A stretch of DNA of 64,000 nucleotides. Origin: Piscinibacter sp. GTDB taxonomy: Bacteria > Pseudomonadota > Gammaproteobacteria > Burkholderiales > Burkholderiaceae_C. The notes beneath the pieces were generated by a model that had not been told where the DNA came from, made no database searches, and was given only the letters and a program-made list of their open reading frames with translations. Of the stretch, positions 1 to 8,144 are shown one piece after another. The DNA lies in assembly GCA_019635485.1 (NCBI GenBank), contig JAHBZL010000007.1, forward strand, positions 1 to 64,000, read 5' to 3'. The position numbers and the translations under genes were made by a program. Positions within the stretch are counted from its first letter, which is position 1; every line of letters starts with the position of its first letter.

Positions 1-153
1 ACTGACGACGGGTTCGTCGCAACGCAGGTCCTGCTTGCGCGGGCTGACGCCGCGCAGCAGAAGGTGATGTCACCCCTGATGGGCCGGGACCAGCATGCTT
101 TCATGAACATGCTGAGCGAAATGGTCGACACCGCGTCAAACGAAGGTCGTTGA
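1..153 (+). CDS. MarR-like transcriptional regulator, C-terminal end only
   Basis: The window opens inside a reading frame that stays open for 50 codons and ends with TGA at 151-153. The residues (TDDGFVATQVLLARADAAQQ, then a helix with MGRDQHAFMNMLSEMVD) match the tail of MarR-family regulators, where a winged-helix exit is followed by two dimerisation helices. The DNA-binding part lies outside the window, so neither effector nor targets can be inferred. The call rests only on the C-terminal pattern; another small helical regulator is possible. Confidence 0.5.
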   Translation, partial: TDDGFVATQVLLARADAAQQKVMSPLMGRDQHAFMNMLSEMVDTASNEGR

Positions 154-233
154 ACGTCTGCATCCCGGAACAGCGGTAGGACGGTCCAGCAGACCGGCTG
201 CGCAAGAGGCTCCTTGGGACCGCACCCTTTCGA

Positions 234-617
234 TCAGAAGCTGCCGATGCGCAGCTTTTCAACCATGCGCGCGTTGGACAGACCGTAGACCCCCTCCCCA
301 GCGCGGTTTCGGCGCCAGAAGTACAGCCCGCCGCTGAAGGCCATTTTCCAACCGGTCCAGGCATCGCGCGAACCGGCGATCTCCAGCGTGCCCACGGTCG
401 CGTGGTTGGCCAACTGCGGCAGACCATGCCATAGCGCGTAGTCGTTCTCCAACTCACTACCCAGGCGGTTGAACAACCCGTGACCTCATTGACACCTTGG
501 CCCTTGCGCAAGGTGATGTCGGCGTACCGAAGGGGTTCGGTGATGCGCTGCAGTTGGTCAGCGACGAGGGCAGATTCAAATCACGCGCTCAGCAAATTCG
601 CACGAGATGGACGTCAT
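234..617 (-). pseudogene. Frameshifted relic of a small gene of unknown function
   Basis: Three minus-strand frame segments join into one sensible protein of about 125 residues if two single-base shifts are allowed. Reading down from an ATG at 617: MTSISCEFAERVI, a shift near 577-585, then FESALVADQLQRITEPLRYA and ADITLRKGQGVNEVTG, a second shift near 476-482, then LFNRLGSELENDYALWHG onward to the stop at 234. The last 80 residues are rich in Trp, Tyr and Phe, unlike antisense shadow frames in GC-rich DNA. I do not recognise the family. The stretch is less GC-rich than the rest of the window, which suggests acquired and decaying DNA. Sequencing errors could give the same picture. Confidence 0.4.
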
Positions 618-915
618 CTCTGATGTACGCAAGCTGCCCGCATCTCACCGTGGCGGCAAGCACGAGGATGGCGTACCGCTTGCTAAAATCCCGGAGTATG
701 TTTCTGTCTGGAACACGCATTGAACCAGTTTCATGCAGTGCCATCCGGCCGCATGTTTCTTGGCGGGCTTATAGGCGGGTTCAAAGGGTATTGCCGCGTG
801 AAATTCCATAAGAATCAACAACTTGCAGCGCCACTCGCGCTTCAGGTGCAGAACATCGAGTAGACGGACGCGGCTCGGCGAGCCACGCGCCATCCCGTCG
901 GGGCAGACGGCTACG
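618..915. other. Intergenic stretch with no supported gene
   Basis: This comparatively AT-rich stretch separates the gene relic from the DUF-like membrane protein. Short open frames exist on both strands, including one of 54 codons starting at 823 on the minus strand, but none has a convincing ribosome-binding site or recognisable protein. I saw no tRNA fold, insertion-sequence end or strong terminator. Confidence 0.4.
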
Positions 916-1431
916 TCAGCCGATCGCCGCTCCGCCGGCCGGCGCCAGCGCCGCACCGGCACGCAGCCGGCGCACCTGCAGGGCCACACCGATCAGGTAC
1001 AGCACGAAGAACACGCCGACGAGCTTCAGCAGCGCCGGGTCCTCCGGCGAGCTGAACAGCGGGGCGTCGGCCGGCAGCCGCGTGAAGGTCTCGGTCAGAC
1101 CGGGAACCATGTGGAAGAAGAAGGTGGTCGTCATGGCGATCGTGACGACATGGCGCGACAGCCGGCCGAACAGCGTCGTGCGCCGCGCCAGCAGCACGGC
1201 CGCCAGCACGAGCAGTGTCAGCACGCCCAGCGCATGCGGCTTGCCGAAGCCGCCGTGCTGGAAGATGCCGAAGCCCGTCAGGCAGGTCAGGGCCGTGGTC
1301 CAGAGATAGGTGCGGCCGAGGGGCGAGTCGGGCTCGATGGCCTTGTCGCGTGCCAGGGCCCAGGCCCCTGCGGCCACGGCCACGAGGCTGATCGCGGTGT
1401 GCACGATGCCGAGCGTCGTCAATCCGAACAT
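916..1431 (-). CDS. Conserved four-helix integral membrane protein of unknown function
   Basis: 171 residues with four hydrophobic helices, no signal peptide and short loops. The start at 1431 is chosen because AGGAG lies just upstream (ccaaggagagaacgcc). Noticeable motifs are LGIVHTAISLVAVAAGA in helix 1, TCLTGFGIFQHGGFGKPHAL between helices 2 and 3, and FFFHMVPGLTETFTRLP before helix 4. The repeated His residues near membrane borders could bind heme or metal, but that is inference. It lies downstream of the iclR gene on the same strand with a gap of about 80 bases, so it may be co-transcribed with it. Confidence 0.7.
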   Translation of the reverse strand: MFGLTTLGIVHTAISLVAVAAGAWALARDKAIEPDSPLGRTYLWTTALTCLTGFGIFQHGGFGKPHALGVLTLLVLAAVLLARRTTLFGRLSRHVVTIAMTTTFFFHMVPGLTETFTRLPADAPLFSSPEDPALLKLVGVFFVLYLIGVALQVRRLRAGAALAPAGGAAIG

Positions 1432-1510
1432 GGCGTTCTCTCCTTGGAGGGGCGCGCGAAGGGCGCGCCGTCCGGGAAGCAAGGCGTGGACCGGCCGGCG
1501 CCGGCGGCGC

Positions 1511-2302
1511 TCAGGCCTTGCCGAGCGGCGGCCGGCCGAACAGCGTCGAAGCGCGGCTGATCGGCCCGAGTTCGGCGGTGGCGTTCAGCAGGATCGGGGC
1601 GAGTTCGCGCATGCGCGCCGCGCTGAGCCGCTGGCGCGGGCCGGCGATGCTGATCACGCCGATGGCCTCGCCCGCACGCGTCACCGGCGCGGCCATCGCG
1701 GTCATGCCCGGCGCGAACACCTCGTCGATCAGCGCGTAGCCGCGCACGCGCGCGGCATTCAGGTAGCCCAGCAGCGCCTTTACGGTCGTGGGAGCGCGCG
1801 GGCCGTACTCCTTCGGCGAGCCGAAGCCCTGCCGCGTCACGAGTTCGAGCGCGCGTTCGTCGCTGAGCGTGAACAGCCAGGCGTGGCCCGACGCGGTGCA
1901 TGACAGGCGCGCGTCCATGCCCATGTCCGGGTCGTAGCGCAGGCCCTTGCGCACGCCCTGCGCCTTGGCCACCCAGGTGAGGCGGTCGCCGTCGACGATC
2001 GACAGGCGCACCAGTTCGCCGGATTCGGCCGCGAGCCGCTCGAGCAGCGGCTCGGCGATGTCGACGATGCCGGAGCTGCTGAGGAAGCCCAGGCCGAGCG
2101 ACGCGAGCTTGGCCGTCAGCTTGTAGTCGCCCTGGCTGCGCAGCTGGCGCACGTAGCCGCGCCGCTGAAGCTCGGCCAGCAGCCGATGGCAGGCGCTGTG
2201 CGGAATGTCCAGCTCGTCGGCCAGCAGCGTCAGCGGCATGCCGTCGGGCTGGCCGCAGAGGCGTTCGAGCAGCGCCAGGCCGCGGTCGAGCGCAAGGGTC
2301 AT
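1511..2302 (-). CDS. IclR-family transcriptional regulator
   Basis: 263 residues, the normal length of the family. The N-terminal winged helix (LDRGLALLERL, then LLADELDIPHSACHRLLAELQRRGYV) occupies about residues 3-60. The C-terminal GAF-like effector domain follows (GLGFLSSSGIVDIAEPLLERLA, then AMAAPVTRAGEAIGVISIAG). The ATG at 2302 is preceded by AGGAGA. The gene is divergent from the quinoprotein/ThuA genes, so it probably controls them and perhaps the AroQ-TRAP block, because a TTCC-N5-GGAA site occurs before both units. The effector is unknown; aromatic or sugar acids are usual for this family. Confidence 0.9.
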   Translation of the reverse strand: MTLALDRGLALLERLCGQPDGMPLTLLADELDIPHSACHRLLAELQRRGYVRQLRSQGDYKLTAKLASLGLGFLSSSGIVDIAEPLLERLAAESGELVRLSIVDGDRLTWVAKAQGVRKGLRYDPDMGMDARLSCTASGHAWLFTLSDERALELVTRQGFGSPKEYGPRAPTTVKALLGYLNAARVRGYALIDEVFAPGMTAMAAPVTRAGEAIGVISIAGPRQRLSAARMRELAPILLNATAELGPISRASTLFGRPPLGKA

Positions 2303-2333
2303 GTCGTCTCCTGTTTCGTGATGCGGGAGGTGA

Positions 2334-2346
2334 TTCCGATCGGGAA
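2334..2346. promoter_or_regulatory. Candidate IclR operator, TTCC-N5-GGAA
   Basis: TTCCGATCGGGAA lies in the 173-base gap between the divergent iclR gene and the quinoprotein gene. It is a TTCC-N5-GGAA dyad, the same layout as the site at 7581-7593 before the aroQ-like gene. IclR-family proteins bind short pseudo-palindromes of this kind close to their own gene. Assignment to this regulator is inference from position and motif sharing. Confidence 0.4.
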
Positions 2347-2475
2347 CGTCCTTCCGCTTTGCCTCGAAGAATAGCAGCGCCCCCTTCGAAAGCCGGGGCA
2401 CGCAGGGCCGGCCGGTGCGCGCGAGCGCATCCATCGAGCCGCAACACAAGAGTCCTCGGACCAGGAGACGAACGC

Positions 2476-4647
2476 ATGAAACTGACCTTGCTGTCAGCCT
2501 CGCTGCTGACCCTCGGCGCATGGCTGTCGCCAGGCGCTTCCGCCCACGACGGCGCCGGGCCGGACGGCACCAGCCGTCACGCGCCGCACCACCATCCGCA
2601 CCGCGGCCCGGACGCCGCGGCACTGGCCGACTGCTGCACTCCGGGTGACGAGGATTTCCCGAAGGTCGGCGGCAACCTCGGCAACCAGAACTACTCGCGT
2701 CTGCGGCAGATCAACAAGGGCCTGGTGAAGAAGCTCGGCGCCGCCTGGGTGAACCGCATCGAAGGCGGGCTCCAGACCGGCACCAACCAGAGCACCACGG
2801 TCGTCGTCGACGGCGTGATCTACATCGAGTCGGCGCTCGGCAACCTGGTCGCCGTCGACGGCCGCACCGGCGTGACGAAGTGGAAGTGGGTCACGCCGTA
2901 CGGTGGCGTGACGCGACGCGGCGCCGCGGTGGCGCGCGACCTCGGGCTGGTCTACACGCTGGCGCGCGGCAACCGGCTGGTGGCGCTGAACAAGGACACC
3001 GGCGAGGAGGTGTGGACCAGGCAGTACCCGTCCTCCACCGAGCCGGGTTATGTCGGCAACGTCGAGAAGGTGGGCCTCGTCTACCACGACAAGCGGCTGT
3101 ACATCGGCACCAACGACGGCAACCGCGGCGCGGCCCTGTCCGTCGACGCGACCAACGGCGAGGTGCTGACCACGTTCTGGGGCGTGCCGCAGCCGGGCGA
3201 GTACGGCTACGACACCTGGGGCGGGGCGCCGGAAGCGCAGCGCACCGGCGCGACGCCATGGATCCACCCGGCCGTCGACCCCGAGCTCAACCTCGTCTAC
3301 TGGACCTTCGGCAACGTGCGCGGCGGGTCGTCGCAGAACGGTTCGTCGCGGCCTGGCCTGAACCTGTTCGGCAACTCGCTCGTCGCGCTCGACCTGAAGA
3401 CCGGCGAATACCGCTGGCACTTCCAGTCGGTGCACCACGACATCTGGGACATGGACAACGTGATGGCCCCGGTGCTGGCCGACGTGAAGATCCAAGGGCG
3501 GGACCGCAAGGTGGTCGTGTACGGCAGCAAGACCGGCATGTACTACATCCTCGATCGCCGCGACGGCAGTGCACCGCTGGGCATCGACGAGGTGCCGGTC
3601 AAGCAGGACGCCCGCCAGTCGAGCTGGCCGACGCAGCCGTTCCCGCGCCAGGGCGGCTGGACCGAACACTGCGTGGTCGACGAGCCGCTCGGCGGCCCGG
3701 TGCCGGGCAGCCCGAACCGCGCGGTGCCGAACTACCAGCGCGGCTGCCTGTTCGACGCGCACTGGGACATCCCGCTGCTGTCGATCCCCGGCCACGGCGG
3801 CGGCGCCGACTGGAACCACCAGTCGTACAGCCCGCACACTGGCCTCGTGTACACCGGCATGGGCTACGTCGCCGCGGCGCACTCGCTGACCGAGTCGAGC
3901 AACGGCCTGCGCCCGCCCGGCGAGTACATGACCGGCGCGGTGGTGGCCGTCGATCCGGGCACGAACCGGGTGCGCTGGAAGAAGCCGATGCCGTACTCGC
4001 TGGCGCACGGCAACGGCATCCTGACCACCGCGAGCGACCTGCTCTTCATCGGCCAGCCCGACGGCCAGCTGCTCGCGCTGGACGCGCGCGACGGCGACGA
4101 ACTGTGGCGCTTCCAGACCGGCGCGGCGATCAGCGCGAGCCCGGTCAGCTACGAGATCGACGGCGAGCAGTACGTGGCGGTCTACGCCGGCGGAACCGGC
4201 ATTCCCTACGGCAACTCGGCGCCGCGCGGCGACTACCTGTGGGCGTTCAAGATCGGCGGCCAGGTGCCGCCGGCACCCGATCCGGCGCCGCCGGACGTGC
4301 GGCGCCCGGTGTCGGGCAACCCGGTCGAAGGGGCGGCGCTGCCGACGCCGTTCACCGTGTTCCTCGCGCGCGTGCCGAACGCCGCCAACGCACCGGGCGC
4401 GGCCGAATCGACCGCGGTCAACGGCATGACGCCGACCTGGATGCGCGTGCCGCTCAACAGCACCGTGACCTTCACGAACCCGTCCGACAACGCCAACACG
4501 CATTGCGCGACGCAGTTCTACGAGGGCCTCTTCAACTTCAGGCTCGCGCCCGGCGAATCGGCCCAGCACACGTTCACGCAGCCCGGCGAGTACTTCTACA
4601 ACGACTGCTTCAGCCCGCGGCCGACCGGAAAGATCGTCGTCTATTGA
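2476..4647 (+). CDS. Exported PQQ-type quinoprotein dehydrogenase with C-terminal cupredoxin-like domain
   Basis: 723 residues. A signal peptide (MKLTLLSASLLTLGAWLSPG, cut near ASA) is followed by a His-rich stretch (HAPHHHPHRG). The eight-bladed propeller of PQQ alcohol/glucose dehydrogenases covers about residues 55-600, with GNLGNQNYSRLRQIN at its start, the SVHHDIWDMDNVMAPVLADV block that holds the usual active-site Asp, and repeated LVALDxxTGExxW blade motifs. A cupredoxin-like domain of about 80 residues closes the protein (VTFTNPSDNANTHCATQFYE to NDCFSPRPTGKIVVY). No CxxCH heme motif is present, so electrons must leave by another route. One Cys is kept in the copper loop but the usual following His and Met are not visible, so copper binding is doubtful. 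The start is preceded by AGGAGA. The substrate is unknown. Confidence 0.85.
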   Translation: MKLTLLSASLLTLGAWLSPGASAHDGAGPDGTSRHAPHHHPHRGPDAAALADCCTPGDEDFPKVGGNLGNQNYSRLRQINKGLVKKLGAAWVNRIEGGLQTGTNQSTTVVVDGVIYIESALGNLVAVDGRTGVTKWKWVTPYGGVTRRGAAVARDLGLVYTLARGNRLVALNKDTGEEVWTRQYPSSTEPGYVGNVEKVGLVYHDKRLYIGTNDGNRGAALSVDATNGEVLTTFWGVPQPGEYGYDTWGGAPEAQRTGATPWIHPAVDPELNLVYWTFGNVRGGSSQNGSSRPGLNLFGNSLVALDLKTGEYRWHFQSVHHDIWDMDNVMAPVLADVKIQGRDRKVVVYGSKTGMYYILDRRDGSAPLGIDEVPVKQDARQSSWPTQPFPRQGGWTEHCVVDEPLGGPVPGSPNRAVPNYQRGCLFDAHWDIPLLSIPGHGGGADWNHQSYSPHTGLVYTGMGYVAAAHSLTESSNGLRPPGEYMTGAVVAVDPGTNRVRWKKPMPYSLAHGNGILTTASDLLFIGQPDGQLLALDARDGDELWRFQTGAAISASPVSYEIDGEQYVAVYAGGTGIPYGNSAPRGDYLWAFKIGGQVPPAPDPAPPDVRRPVSGNPVEGAALPTPFTVFLARVPNAANAPGAAESTAVNGMTPTWMRVPLNSTVTFTNPSDNANTHCATQFYEGLFNFRLAPGESAQHTFTQPGEYFYNDCFSPRPTGKIVVY

Positions 4648-4678
4648 CCCCCCGACACCACCACGAGAGGAGACCTTC

Positions 4679-5710
4679 ATGTCCCAACGCCTGATCTCCC
4701 TGGTCGCGTTCGCTGCGGCCCTCGCCGCGACCGCCGCCGCCCACGCCAACCACGACGGCGGACGCGGCGAACGCGGCGTGTCCGAGCCGACCGTCGCCAT
4801 GCCGACCGGCCCGCACCCGACCCCGGGCACGCGCGACGACTTCGACCCCGTCTACAACGTCTGCCGCGGCACCGACCCGCGCTGCTACAACCCCTGGGTC
4901 GAGAACCGTCAGAACAAGGTGCTGCTCTACACACGCACCGCCGGGCCGCGCCACGCGAACCTCGGACCGTCGCTGCCGGCCGGCCTGAATCCGCCGCTGA
5001 CCGACTCGCACGTGGTGCAGAACGCCATCGTGCGCTGGATGGCCGAGCAGGGCGTCGCGGTCGACTGGACCGAGGACGTCACGCGGCTGTCCAACCTGAA
5101 CCAGTACAAGGCGGTCATCTTCGCGAGCACGAGCCGCGACACGCTGTGGAAACACGGCACGGCCGTCGATGCGGCGGCCGCGGTCAACACCCGCACCTCC
5201 GCCTACCTCGATGCTGCCAAGGTGTCGCTGCGCCAGTACATCCGCGCCGGCGGCGGCTTCGTGGGCATCCACAACGCCTTCGGCACGGAATACAACTGGC
5301 CCTGGTACGAAGGGCTGCTGGGCAACGCGAACTACTACGACCATGGCGCGAACCAGGACGGCAAGGTCGACATCGTCGCGCGCGATTCGTCGACGCAGGG
5401 CCTGGGCAGCTTCGCCTTCCGCGACGAGTGGTACAACCTGGTGCCGTTCCCGACGCGCGTGAAGTTCCTCGCCACGGTCGACGAGGAGTCGCTCGCGACG
5501 CGCCGCACCGTCCACCCGGGCCACGGCACGTTCCATCCGGTCGCCTGGTGCCAGTACTACGACGGCGGCCGCGCCTGGCTGACCACGCTGGGCCATGACG
5601 GCGCCGCCTTCACCGACGGCTCGAGCTTCCCCGGTCAGGCGCAATTCAAGCTGCTGATCGTCAACGGCATCCTGTCGGCGATGGGCAACCGCCCGTTCTG
5701 CCAGCACTGA
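4679..5710 (+). CDS. Exported ThuA-domain protein
   Basis: 343 residues with a signal peptide (MSQRLISLVAFAAALAATAA, cut after AHA). The ThuA fold (class I glutamine amidotransferase-like, found in sugar utilisation proteins) covers about residues 75-340: KVLLYTRTAGPRHANLG, AGGGFVGIHNAF, FRDEWYNL and GRAWLTTLGHDGAAF are diagnostic. In exported forms this domain usually accompanies sugar-processing or quinoprotein enzymes; its reaction is not established. The gene begins 31 bases after the quinoprotein stop with a strong GAGAGGAG site, so the two are co-transcribed. Confidence 0.85.
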   Translation: MSQRLISLVAFAAALAATAAAHANHDGGRGERGVSEPTVAMPTGPHPTPGTRDDFDPVYNVCRGTDPRCYNPWVENRQNKVLLYTRTAGPRHANLGPSLPAGLNPPLTDSHVVQNAIVRWMAEQGVAVDWTEDVTRLSNLNQYKAVIFASTSRDTLWKHGTAVDAAAAVNTRTSAYLDAAKVSLRQYIRAGGGFVGIHNAFGTEYNWPWYEGLLGNANYYDHGANQDGKVDIVARDSSTQGLGSFAFRDEWYNLVPFPTRVKFLATVDEESLATRRTVHPGHGTFHPVAWCQYYDGGRAWLTTLGHDGAAFTDGSSFPGQAQFKLLIVNGILSAMGNRPFCQH

Positions 5711-5726
5711 GCAGCAGGGTGCGGCC

Positions 5727-7130
5727 GTGACACAGCGTTTCCTCGCCGGCCTGCTGCTGGCGGCCGCCTCGGCCGCGAGCGCGGGCACGGGTGACGAGCC
5801 ACCGCGCGAGCTGCTCGACGAGCAGCGCGACGCGCTCGCCTTCGTTGCGCCCGCCGGGCTGGCGATGGTCGGGGATCGGCTGCTGTTCACGGCCTTCCAC
5901 GCGCTGCGCGGTCAGGAACTGTGGGCCAGCGACGGCACCCCGGAAGGCACGGCGATCGTGGCCGACCTGCGGCCGGGCTTCCGCGGCTCGTTCCCGAGCG
6001 GGCAGGTGCTGTACCGCGGCGCGCAGTACTTCGCCGCGGACGACGGCCGCAGCGGCGTCGAGCTGTGGCGCAGCGACGGCACCGCCGCCGGCACGACGCA
6101 GGTGGCCGACCTGCGCGCCGGCGCCGACGGCGCCCTGCCACATGCGCTGACGGTCTGGGGCGACCGGCTCGTGTTCGTCGCCGACGACGGCGTGCACGGC
6201 CACCAGCTCTGGACCACGCGCGGCGATGCCGCGTCGACGCGGCGCCTCAGCACGATCGCCGGCGCGGGCTCGCGCAGCGCGCCGCGCCAGCTGACGCCGG
6301 CGGGCCGACGCCTGTTCTTCACCGCCACCGACGCTGCCGGCGAGGAGCTGTGGGTCAGCGACGGCACGCCCGGCGGCACGCGGCGCGTGCGCGACATCCG
6401 CCGCGGCCCGGAGTCGGCGCGCATCGGCCCGCTGGTCGCGCACGGCGACCAGGTGCTGTTCAGCGCCGACGACGGCGTGCACGGCGCAGAGCTGTGGCGC
6501 AGCGACGGCACGGCGGCGGGCACCGTGCTGGTCGCCGACCTGCGGCCGGGCCCCGCGGGCGCGCGCCCCGAGCACCTGATCGCCGTCGGCGGCACGCTGT
6601 TCTTCGCCGCCCACGACGGGCGGCATGGCATCGAGCTGTGGCGCAGCGACGGGACGGCGCGCGGCACGCGGCTCGTGCGCGACATCCACGCCGGCGCCGC
6701 GAACGCGCTGCCGAGCCACTTCGCCGAGCTGTCCGGCCGGCTCTACTTCGCGGCGACCGACGGTGTGCATGGCGTCGAGCTGTGGCGCAGCGACGGCACG
6801 CCGGAAGGCACGACACTGGTCCGCGATCTGGTGCCCGGCGCGGCCGGCGGGTCTCCGGCGCAGCTGACGCGCGTGGGCGACCGGCTGTGGTTCACCGCCG
6901 GCGACGGCGGACCGGGCACCTGGGCCTGGTCGAGCGACGGCAGCGCCGCGGGCACGCGCATCGAGCGGCACCCCGCGGAGCCGGACGGCATCGCCTGGCG
7001 CTTCACCGCGTGGCACGACGGCATCGCTTTCGTCGCCGGCGACGGTCACGGCAACGAACGCCTGTGGCGGCGTGCGCCCGACGGCTCGATCGCGCTGGTC
7101 GGCACGCCGCTCGCGCACCGGCTGCGCTGA
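5727..7130 (+). CDS. Exported ELWxxDGT-repeat beta-propeller-like protein
   Basis: 467 residues starting at GTG, 16 bases after the ThuA stop. A short signal peptide (MTQRFLAGLLLAAASAASAG) precedes a chain of repeats about 50 residues long. Six copies read exactly ELW-x-SDGT followed by GT and a V-x-D(L/I) strand; at least two more are worn (QLWTTRGD, WAWSSDGS). Such repeats form beta-propellers on the cell surface or in the periplasm and are often near other propeller enzymes. No catalytic motif is visible. A binding or scaffold role beside the quinoprotein is inference. Confidence 0.8.
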   Translation: MTQRFLAGLLLAAASAASAGTGDEPPRELLDEQRDALAFVAPAGLAMVGDRLLFTAFHALRGQELWASDGTPEGTAIVADLRPGFRGSFPSGQVLYRGAQYFAADDGRSGVELWRSDGTAAGTTQVADLRAGADGALPHALTVWGDRLVFVADDGVHGHQLWTTRGDAASTRRLSTIAGAGSRSAPRQLTPAGRRLFFTATDAAGEELWVSDGTPGGTRRVRDIRRGPESARIGPLVAHGDQVLFSADDGVHGAELWRSDGTAAGTVLVADLRPGPAGARPEHLIAVGGTLFFAAHDGRHGIELWRSDGTARGTRLVRDIHAGAANALPSHFAELSGRLYFAATDGVHGVELWRSDGTPEGTTLVRDLVPGAAGGSPAQLTRVGDRLWFTAGDGGPGTWAWSSDGSAAGTRIERHPAEPDGIAWRFTAWHDGIAFVAGDGHGNERLWRRAPDGSIALVGTPLAHRLR

Positions 7131-7156
7131 CCCGTCGGTTCACATCGGAGCAGTCC

Positions 7157-7543
7157 ATGGCACGCGCCCGCATCCTCCGCATCGACCCGCCGCGGCGCTG
7201 GCCGCGTGCCGGCGTCGTCGTCGCCGCCCTGGCCGCCGGGGCGCTGCTCGGCGTGGCCGTCTCGCAGGAGGAGCCGCACGAGGCCGCCCGCCCGGCGCCG
7301 GCCGCTGCGGCGGCGCCGGTGCTGGCGCCGCCGGTCGTGCCCGTGCCTCCGCTCGCGGCGGGCAGGACGACGGCCATCGACACCCTCGATGCACCCGCCG
7401 TGGTGCCCGCGGCCGCGGTCGCGCGTGCGCCGCTGTCGACCGAGATCGCTCCGGGCGTGCACGTCACGCCGCTGGCGGTGCCGCCGGGCACGCTGCCGCA
7501 GCCGGCCGCGCCCGGACCGCAGGACACCGAATCCGAGAACTGA
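7157..7543 (+). CDS. Small Pro/Ala-rich membrane-anchored protein
   Basis: 128 residues beginning 26 bases after the propeller gene with a CGGAG site upstream. A basic N-terminus (MARARILRIDPPRRWPRAG) leads into one helix (VVVAALAAGALLGVAV). The remainder is low-complexity and rich in Ala, Pro and Val, which would form an extended periplasmic tail. No domain is recognised. Its place at the end of the quinoprotein operon suggests an accessory envelope role, but nothing in the sequence shows it directly. Confidence 0.6.
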   Translation: MARARILRIDPPRRWPRAGVVVAALAAGALLGVAVSQEEPHEAARPAPAAAAAPVLAPPVVPVPPLAAGRTTAIDTLDAPAVVPAAAVARAPLSTEIAPGVHVTPLAVPPGTLPQPAAPGPQDTESEN

Positions 7544-7578
7544 GGGAGGCACGACCAAGAACTCGCCATGCGGGAGCC

Positions 7579-7595
7579 GTTTCCAGAATGGAAAC
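7579..7595. promoter_or_regulatory. Candidate operator before the aroQ-like/TRAP genes
   Basis: GTTTCCAGAATGGAAAC is a perfect inverted repeat with 7-base arms and a 3-base centre, 61 bases before the aroQ-like start. It contains the same TTCC-N5-GGAA core as the site in the iclR/quinoprotein gap. A second half site, TTCCAGAAT at 7611-7619, follows exactly 30 bases later, about three helical turns. This looks like a regulator-binding region; IclR is the natural candidate. Confidence 0.5.
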
Positions 7596-7655
7596 CACGC
7601 CGTCCTCGACTTCCAGAATCCCGCCACGCCGCGTCGCGCGGCACGAAGGAACACC

Positions 7656-8111
7656 ATGCCGCAACCGCTGTTCGTGCTCAACGGCTCGAACCTCAACATG
7701 CTCGGCCAGCGCGAACCGACGCTGTACGGCACCACCACGCTGGCGGAGATCCAGCAGCGCACCGAACGCCTCGCCGCCGAGCTCGACCTGGCCTGCGACT
7801 TCCGCCAGACCAACCACGAGGGCGTGCTGGTCGACTGGATCCAGGAGGCCTTCGCACGCGACGCGGCCGTGATCATCAACCCGGCCGGCTTCTCGTTCGG
7901 CTGCGTGCCGGTGCTGGACGCACTGAAGCTGCTGCGCCGGCCGCTGGTGGAGGTGCACCTCACCAACATCCACCAGCGCCCCGCGCCCTACACCCACTCG
8001 CTGGTCTCGCAGGTCGCCACCGGCGTGATCTGCGGGTTCGGCGCCACCGGTTACCTGCTGGCGGTGCGCGCCGTCGCCGACGCGCTGGCGCACGAGCGCC
8101 GGACCGCCTGA
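7656..8111 (+). CDS. AroQ-like (type II 3-dehydroquinate dehydratase family) protein, altered active site
   Basis: 151 residues, the usual length for type II dehydroquinases, with the flavodoxin-like fold clear throughout: FVLNGSNLNMLGQREPTLYG (active-site Asn, Arg and Tyr kept), TNHEGVLVDWIQ and VEVHLTNIHQR. In the substrate loop the usual NPAAYTHTSVAL or NAGGLTHTSVAL pattern is NPAGFSFGCVPV, so the catalytic His is Phe and the Ser is Cys. The later FRHHS segment reads PYTHS, losing another substrate-binding Arg. It sits 33 bases before a TRAP transporter, a context seen in quinate or aromatic-acid uptake. It may act on a different substrate or be inactive; the housekeeping AroQ is presumably elsewhere. 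Confidence 0.75.
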   Translation: MPQPLFVLNGSNLNMLGQREPTLYGTTTLAEIQQRTERLAAELDLACDFRQTNHEGVLVDWIQEAFARDAAVIINPAGFSFGCVPVLDALKLLRRPLVEVHLTNIHQRPAPYTHSLVSQVATGVICGFGATGYLLAVRAVADALAHERRTA

Positions 8112-8144
8112 TCCCCCTCACCCGAACCCACAAGGAGACATCTG

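Noticed and set aside
645-989. A small gene on the minus strand between the relic and the membrane protein
   Set aside because: No ribosome-binding site, odd composition and overlap with the end of the membrane-protein gene.
2494-4830. A 778-codon open frame on the minus strand opposite the quinoprotein gene
   Set aside because: The product is Arg/Val/Ala/His-rich without any domain, and the plus-strand gene has a signal peptide, ribosome-binding site and clear family. It is a GC-rich shadow.
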